Shown here: in pieces, positions 60,926-64,000 of the stretch | Layout: each line of letters starts with the position of its first letter | Position numbering within the stretch: position 1 is the first letter of the stretch | DNA from: Galdieria partita | Lineage: Eukaryota > Rhodophyta > Bangiophyceae > Galdieriales > Galdieriaceae | Length of the DNA stretch: 64,000 nucleotides | Assembly: GCA_025991245.1 (NCBI GenBank) | Contig: BQMJ01000003.1 | Span: forward strand, 290,693-354,692 | Direction: 5' to 3' | The notes under the pieces: generated by a model | Database searches by the model: none | Told to the model about the DNA's origin: nothing | The model's input: the letters and a program-made list of their open reading frames with translations, nothing else | Program-made: the position numbers and the translations under genes

Positions 60926-63365
60926 GACGATTCTCATAAGGTTCAACTATGAAAGTCTTGGTAAAACGATCGAAACAAAAGTTTCGAAACTATCCAAATC
61001 GAAAAGTTTTTCATTATATATGCACTGGAGATATCAACGAATTTAATAAGAAAAGGAAATAAAGAAATATCATTATCGTTACCAAGTAATACCCATACAA
61101 ACCTATATGAAAAGACAAATTTGCGAGAAACATTACTGTAGCGTTATTGCATAAAAAATTCAATAATTTTTAAAATTAATGGCTACACTAAAAAAAAAAG
61201 ATTTCAGCATTTTAGTTTCAGTTCTATCATAATGGCACTATGAAAAGGTATTGGAGAGGCATTTATGCAATGTATCAAAGGGGAATAGGCAATCTTTGCA
61301 TTATAAGGGCTACACTTGTATCCAAAGTTTATTAAAGAAACAATACAAATACCAATTTTACGAGCAAACCAAACCATAGAATAGAAATCAGAGAAATAGA
61401 AAGAAGAGGATATATTGAAGAATTTACATATACCACATGTTGTTTACATCATCAATACATTGAACCTGTTCTCGTGGGGTAGATATTTGTCGACCGTGTG
61501 AAACGAAGTTAACACGTTACAGCAATCGACTCGTAGAAAAAAATACAATGCTTTCAATGAAAGGGAGTTCATTTGCTATATGACAATGAAATACAGAAGA
61601 AAAATGTTTTTTTCATTTATAGAAAAGTAGTAAAAAGAAGGGACAACCCTTGAATGCAATAACGAAAACAACAAAGAATAGAGCGAGGAAAATGTTAATT
61701 GTGACAGATTGCTCAACTGTTGCGACGACTTCTTCGCGTACATTGCTCGTTTTTTAGACTAACGTAGCCAGAAGAGCACCATTTAAACGAAAGACTTGAA
61801 ATCTCAAAACAATGCAAAAGAAGCAGAAAATTGTGAACTTCAAAAAATCTGAATTAAACAAGGAATGTAACAACCAACTCTAGTTTCCAATCCAAAAGAA
61901 TCTTAAACAAAATGTAGCTGACAGGAAACCAAACTTGGTCAGTAGCACAACGAGCATAAAAAATAAAAAATACGTAGCTATTCTTTGACAAAAAGCATAA
62001 ATAAGAAACCAGACACAACCAATTTACTTTGCGTACTCCTACTTTGAGACAACTAGAGCGCAATGGATTGAAAAATTAGGTATGCCCAGGCTAAAAGCAA
62101 TAAGAATTTTTCTTTATTTTGGATTTCAAGGCTTCAGTAGGGTATAATTTCTAGTTAAATAAGCATATTTAACTAAACTTTCAAATACAATTGGAAGATA
62201 TTAACAGGGTGCTTCAAGGTAAATTCATCCAATATCAGAAACCAAAAGGATCTTACACCAAATAGATTTGGCACAAATATCAGACCAAAAAAAATAATGT
62301 GAAAACCAAATATAAATTTACTGTTCCACTAGGTCAATCAAGAATGTCGGTAATAATGCAAATGACAACAAAAAGGAGCTACTTAAGACAGATGGTCACA
62401 ATTTCTAAATGCCTCCCAAATTCGAATTATTGCAAAGCAGCAGAGAAATGCTTCAACTCAAAAGAGCTTTGAATTAAAAATACCATCTTAAAATTTTCCT
62501 TAAATTTCCAGGTCTTCCCTTAATGAACAACAAATACAAACATACCAAAAACTGGCTTACAGGCACGTCATTTTATCACTAGCAAAACAAGAAGCACCAT
62601 TTAAAATTGACTAATTTTACGAGACTAATAGCAAAAGTAAAGGTCTTCATAGAAAAACATCGCTTTTTTCTTTAACAAAACAATATGACATAGACAGTGA
62701 TAATTGTTCAAATGTGGATGGAATGATACAGGGCAATAGGAACTCATTTTCTCAGGGTCAATTAAGTTTTATTTAGGTTTTGTACTGTTTTAACCAAAAG
62801 TCATATGCTATAAATAAATATAAACAGGATAAATAAAGGAACATTCATCCATTGTAAGAAAACTTGCGGATTCTCTACACATTATACAGGGCCTTAACTA
62901 AGAACAAAAAAAATGTAATAAAAGCTTTAATAATTTGCTTAATAACTTGGACAATAAAAGAGAAAGGAAATAAGACTAAAATCAACAAAAAAAAACTTTA
63001 TTGAAGCAAACCACTTAAAATTTTTAATCGACACAACACACCAAAAAAACGGCTAAGCAAAAAAGGACGACAATTAATTAACGATAACATGTAAACCTTT
63101 TTTTGGGATTCTAAGTGTTCCCGCAATCAAACTCAAATCCACAAACAAAAAGAAGAACAAACCAAAAGTCATATGGCCATTAGAAAAACCTTCATAAAAA
63201 CATGCGGCCTAATAAATTATACTAGAAGCAAGCGTAAAACGCGTGATAGAATTGAAGGACATTCATCTCTGATGCATTCATGAAAAAAAAGCAGTGAACT
63301 TTAAAATACACGTAGCCTGACAGAAAAGAATATGCATTTTTCTTTCTTATTCAGGCTTTAGTGAG
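60926..63365. repeat. Terminal subtelomeric element, distal copy
   Basis: Second, telomere-adjacent copy of the 2.45-kb element. It preserves the 69-codon minus-strand frame (61854-62063) with about 77% identical residues, while the plus-strand frame of the proximal copy (58861-59091) is broken here. Its distal end runs directly into the telomeric array. Confidence 0.85.
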
Positions 63366-64000
63366 GTTTTACTGAGGTTGTACTAGGTTCTATTAAGGTT
63401 TATTAGGTTCTATTAGGTTCTATTAGGGTTTATTAGGTTCTATTATGTTCTATTAGGTTCTATTAGGGTTTATTAGGTTCTATTATGTTCTATTAGGGTT
63501 TATTTGGTTCTATTAGGGTTTATTAGGGTTTATTTAGGGTTTATTAGGGTTTATTAGGGTTTATTAGGGTTTATTAGGGTTTATTAGGGTTTATTAGGGT
63601 TTATTAGGGTTTATTAGGGTTTATTAGGGTTTATTTAGGGTTTATTAGGGTTTATTTAGGGTTTATTAGGGTTTATTAGGGTTTATTTAGGGTTTAGGGT
63701 TTATTAGGGTTTATTTAGGGTTTATTAGGGTTTATTAGGGTTTATTAGGGTTTATTTAGGGTTTATTAGGGTTTATTAGGGTTTATTAGGGTTTATTTAG
63801 GGTTTATTAGGGTTTATTAGGGTTTAGGGTTTATTAGGGTTTATTAGGGTTATTTAGGGTTTATTAGGGTTTATTAGGGTTTATTAGGGTTATTTAGGGT
63901 TTATTAGGGTTTATTAGGGTTTATTAGGGTTTATTAGGGTTTATTAGGGTTTATTAGGGTTTATTAGGGTTTATTTAGGGTTTATTAGGGTTTATTTAGG
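63366..64000 (+). repeat. Telomeric repeat array (right chromosome end)
   Basis: At least 0.6 kb reaching the window edge. The dominant unit is the 10-bp TTTATTAGGG, with interspersed 11-bp TTTATTTAGGG, TTATTTAGGG and a few 7-bp TTTAGGG units. The proximal ~150 bp carries degenerate TTCTATTAGG and TTCTATTATG units; the rest is much more regular. The G-rich strand runs 5' to 3' toward the right, as for a chromosome's right end. Confidence 0.9.

Larger units (their letters stand above)
46442..63365. other. Gene-poor AT-rich subtelomeric region
   Basis: Seventeen kilobases without any protein I recognise. Open frames are short, mostly begin at non-ATG codons, and are interrupted between repeat copies. 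The sequence is built of diverged repeats (listed separately) whose similarity rises toward the right end. From about 53.2 kb the plus strand becomes clearly A-rich. Stretches 46.5-49.0, 50.5-51.9 and 52.5-56.1 kb show nothing I can name. Confidence 0.7.

Noticed and set aside
63366-64000. Terminal repeats as a simple microsatellite or CRISPR-like array
   Set aside because: Units of 7-11 bp ending in GGG without spacers, oriented to the end and preceded by subtelomeric duplications, fit a telomere.

Overview
The window is a nuclear chromosome arm of a photosynthetic eukaryote that ends in a telomere. The best fit is a cyanidialean red alga of the Galdieria type. This is an inference from sequence style and gene content; no database search was possible. 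The supporting signs are a compact, AT-rich genome with about 30 splice-resolved introns, almost all 37-68 bp and GT-AG; plastid-targeted proteins (ChlH, carotenoid isomerase, plastid Cpn60, FtsH); cytosolic eukaryotic genes (PRP19, delta-COP, RPS8, NOC2, XMAP215); and two eukaryotic tRNAs, one with a canonical intron.

Genic part (1-46.2 kb). In order: PRP19 (5' cut by the window edge), plastid CPN60 (-), a GT4 glycosyltransferase, delta-COP, a leucine-rich repeat protein, a TrmA/RumA-type RNA m5U methyltransferase (-), carotenoid isomerase, a Hep59/TLS1-like protein, FtsH (-), mitochondrial HSP60, a possible 51-residue microgene (-), dCMP deaminase, NOC2 (-), ChlH (-), an EEF1AKMT4-like methyltransferase (-), tRNA-Asp (-), a DUF3082-like membrane protein, RPS8 (-), a bZIP factor (-), a HUT1/SLC35B1 transporter (-), a thioredoxin-like protein, organellar uL15 (-), acetylornithine aminotransferase, RlmH, an MFSD5-like transporter (-), XMAP215/MOR1 (-), tRNA-Arg with an intron, and a UreE-like protein. 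I rebuilt the multi-exon genes by matching splice sites to family alignments; every rebuilt CDS has a length divisible by three. The genes are mainly housekeeping and do not form one pathway. ChlH, carotenoid isomerase, CPN60, FtsH, RlmH and possibly uL15 serve the plastid; HSP60 serves the mitochondrion; RPS8 and NOC2 serve cytosolic ribosomes.

Subtelomere and telomere (46.4-64.0 kb). Convincing genes stop after the UreE-like gene. About 17 kb of AT-rich DNA follows, holding decayed repeats whose similarity rises toward the chromosome end. It culminates in two tandem copies of a roughly 2.45-kb element, each followed by telomere-like sequence. The last 0.6 kb is a telomeric array with a dominant 10-bp unit TTTATTAGGG, mixed with 11-bp and 7-bp variants, its G-rich strand running 5' to 3' toward the right edge. 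The most unusual features are the telomere and subtelomere structure, a UreE-like protein lacking the expected nickel-binding histidine, pairs of divergent genes whose start codons lie only 17-20 bp apart, and an outsized structured intron in delta-COP. I saw no defence island, CRISPR array, mobile-element gene or clear new multi-gene system.
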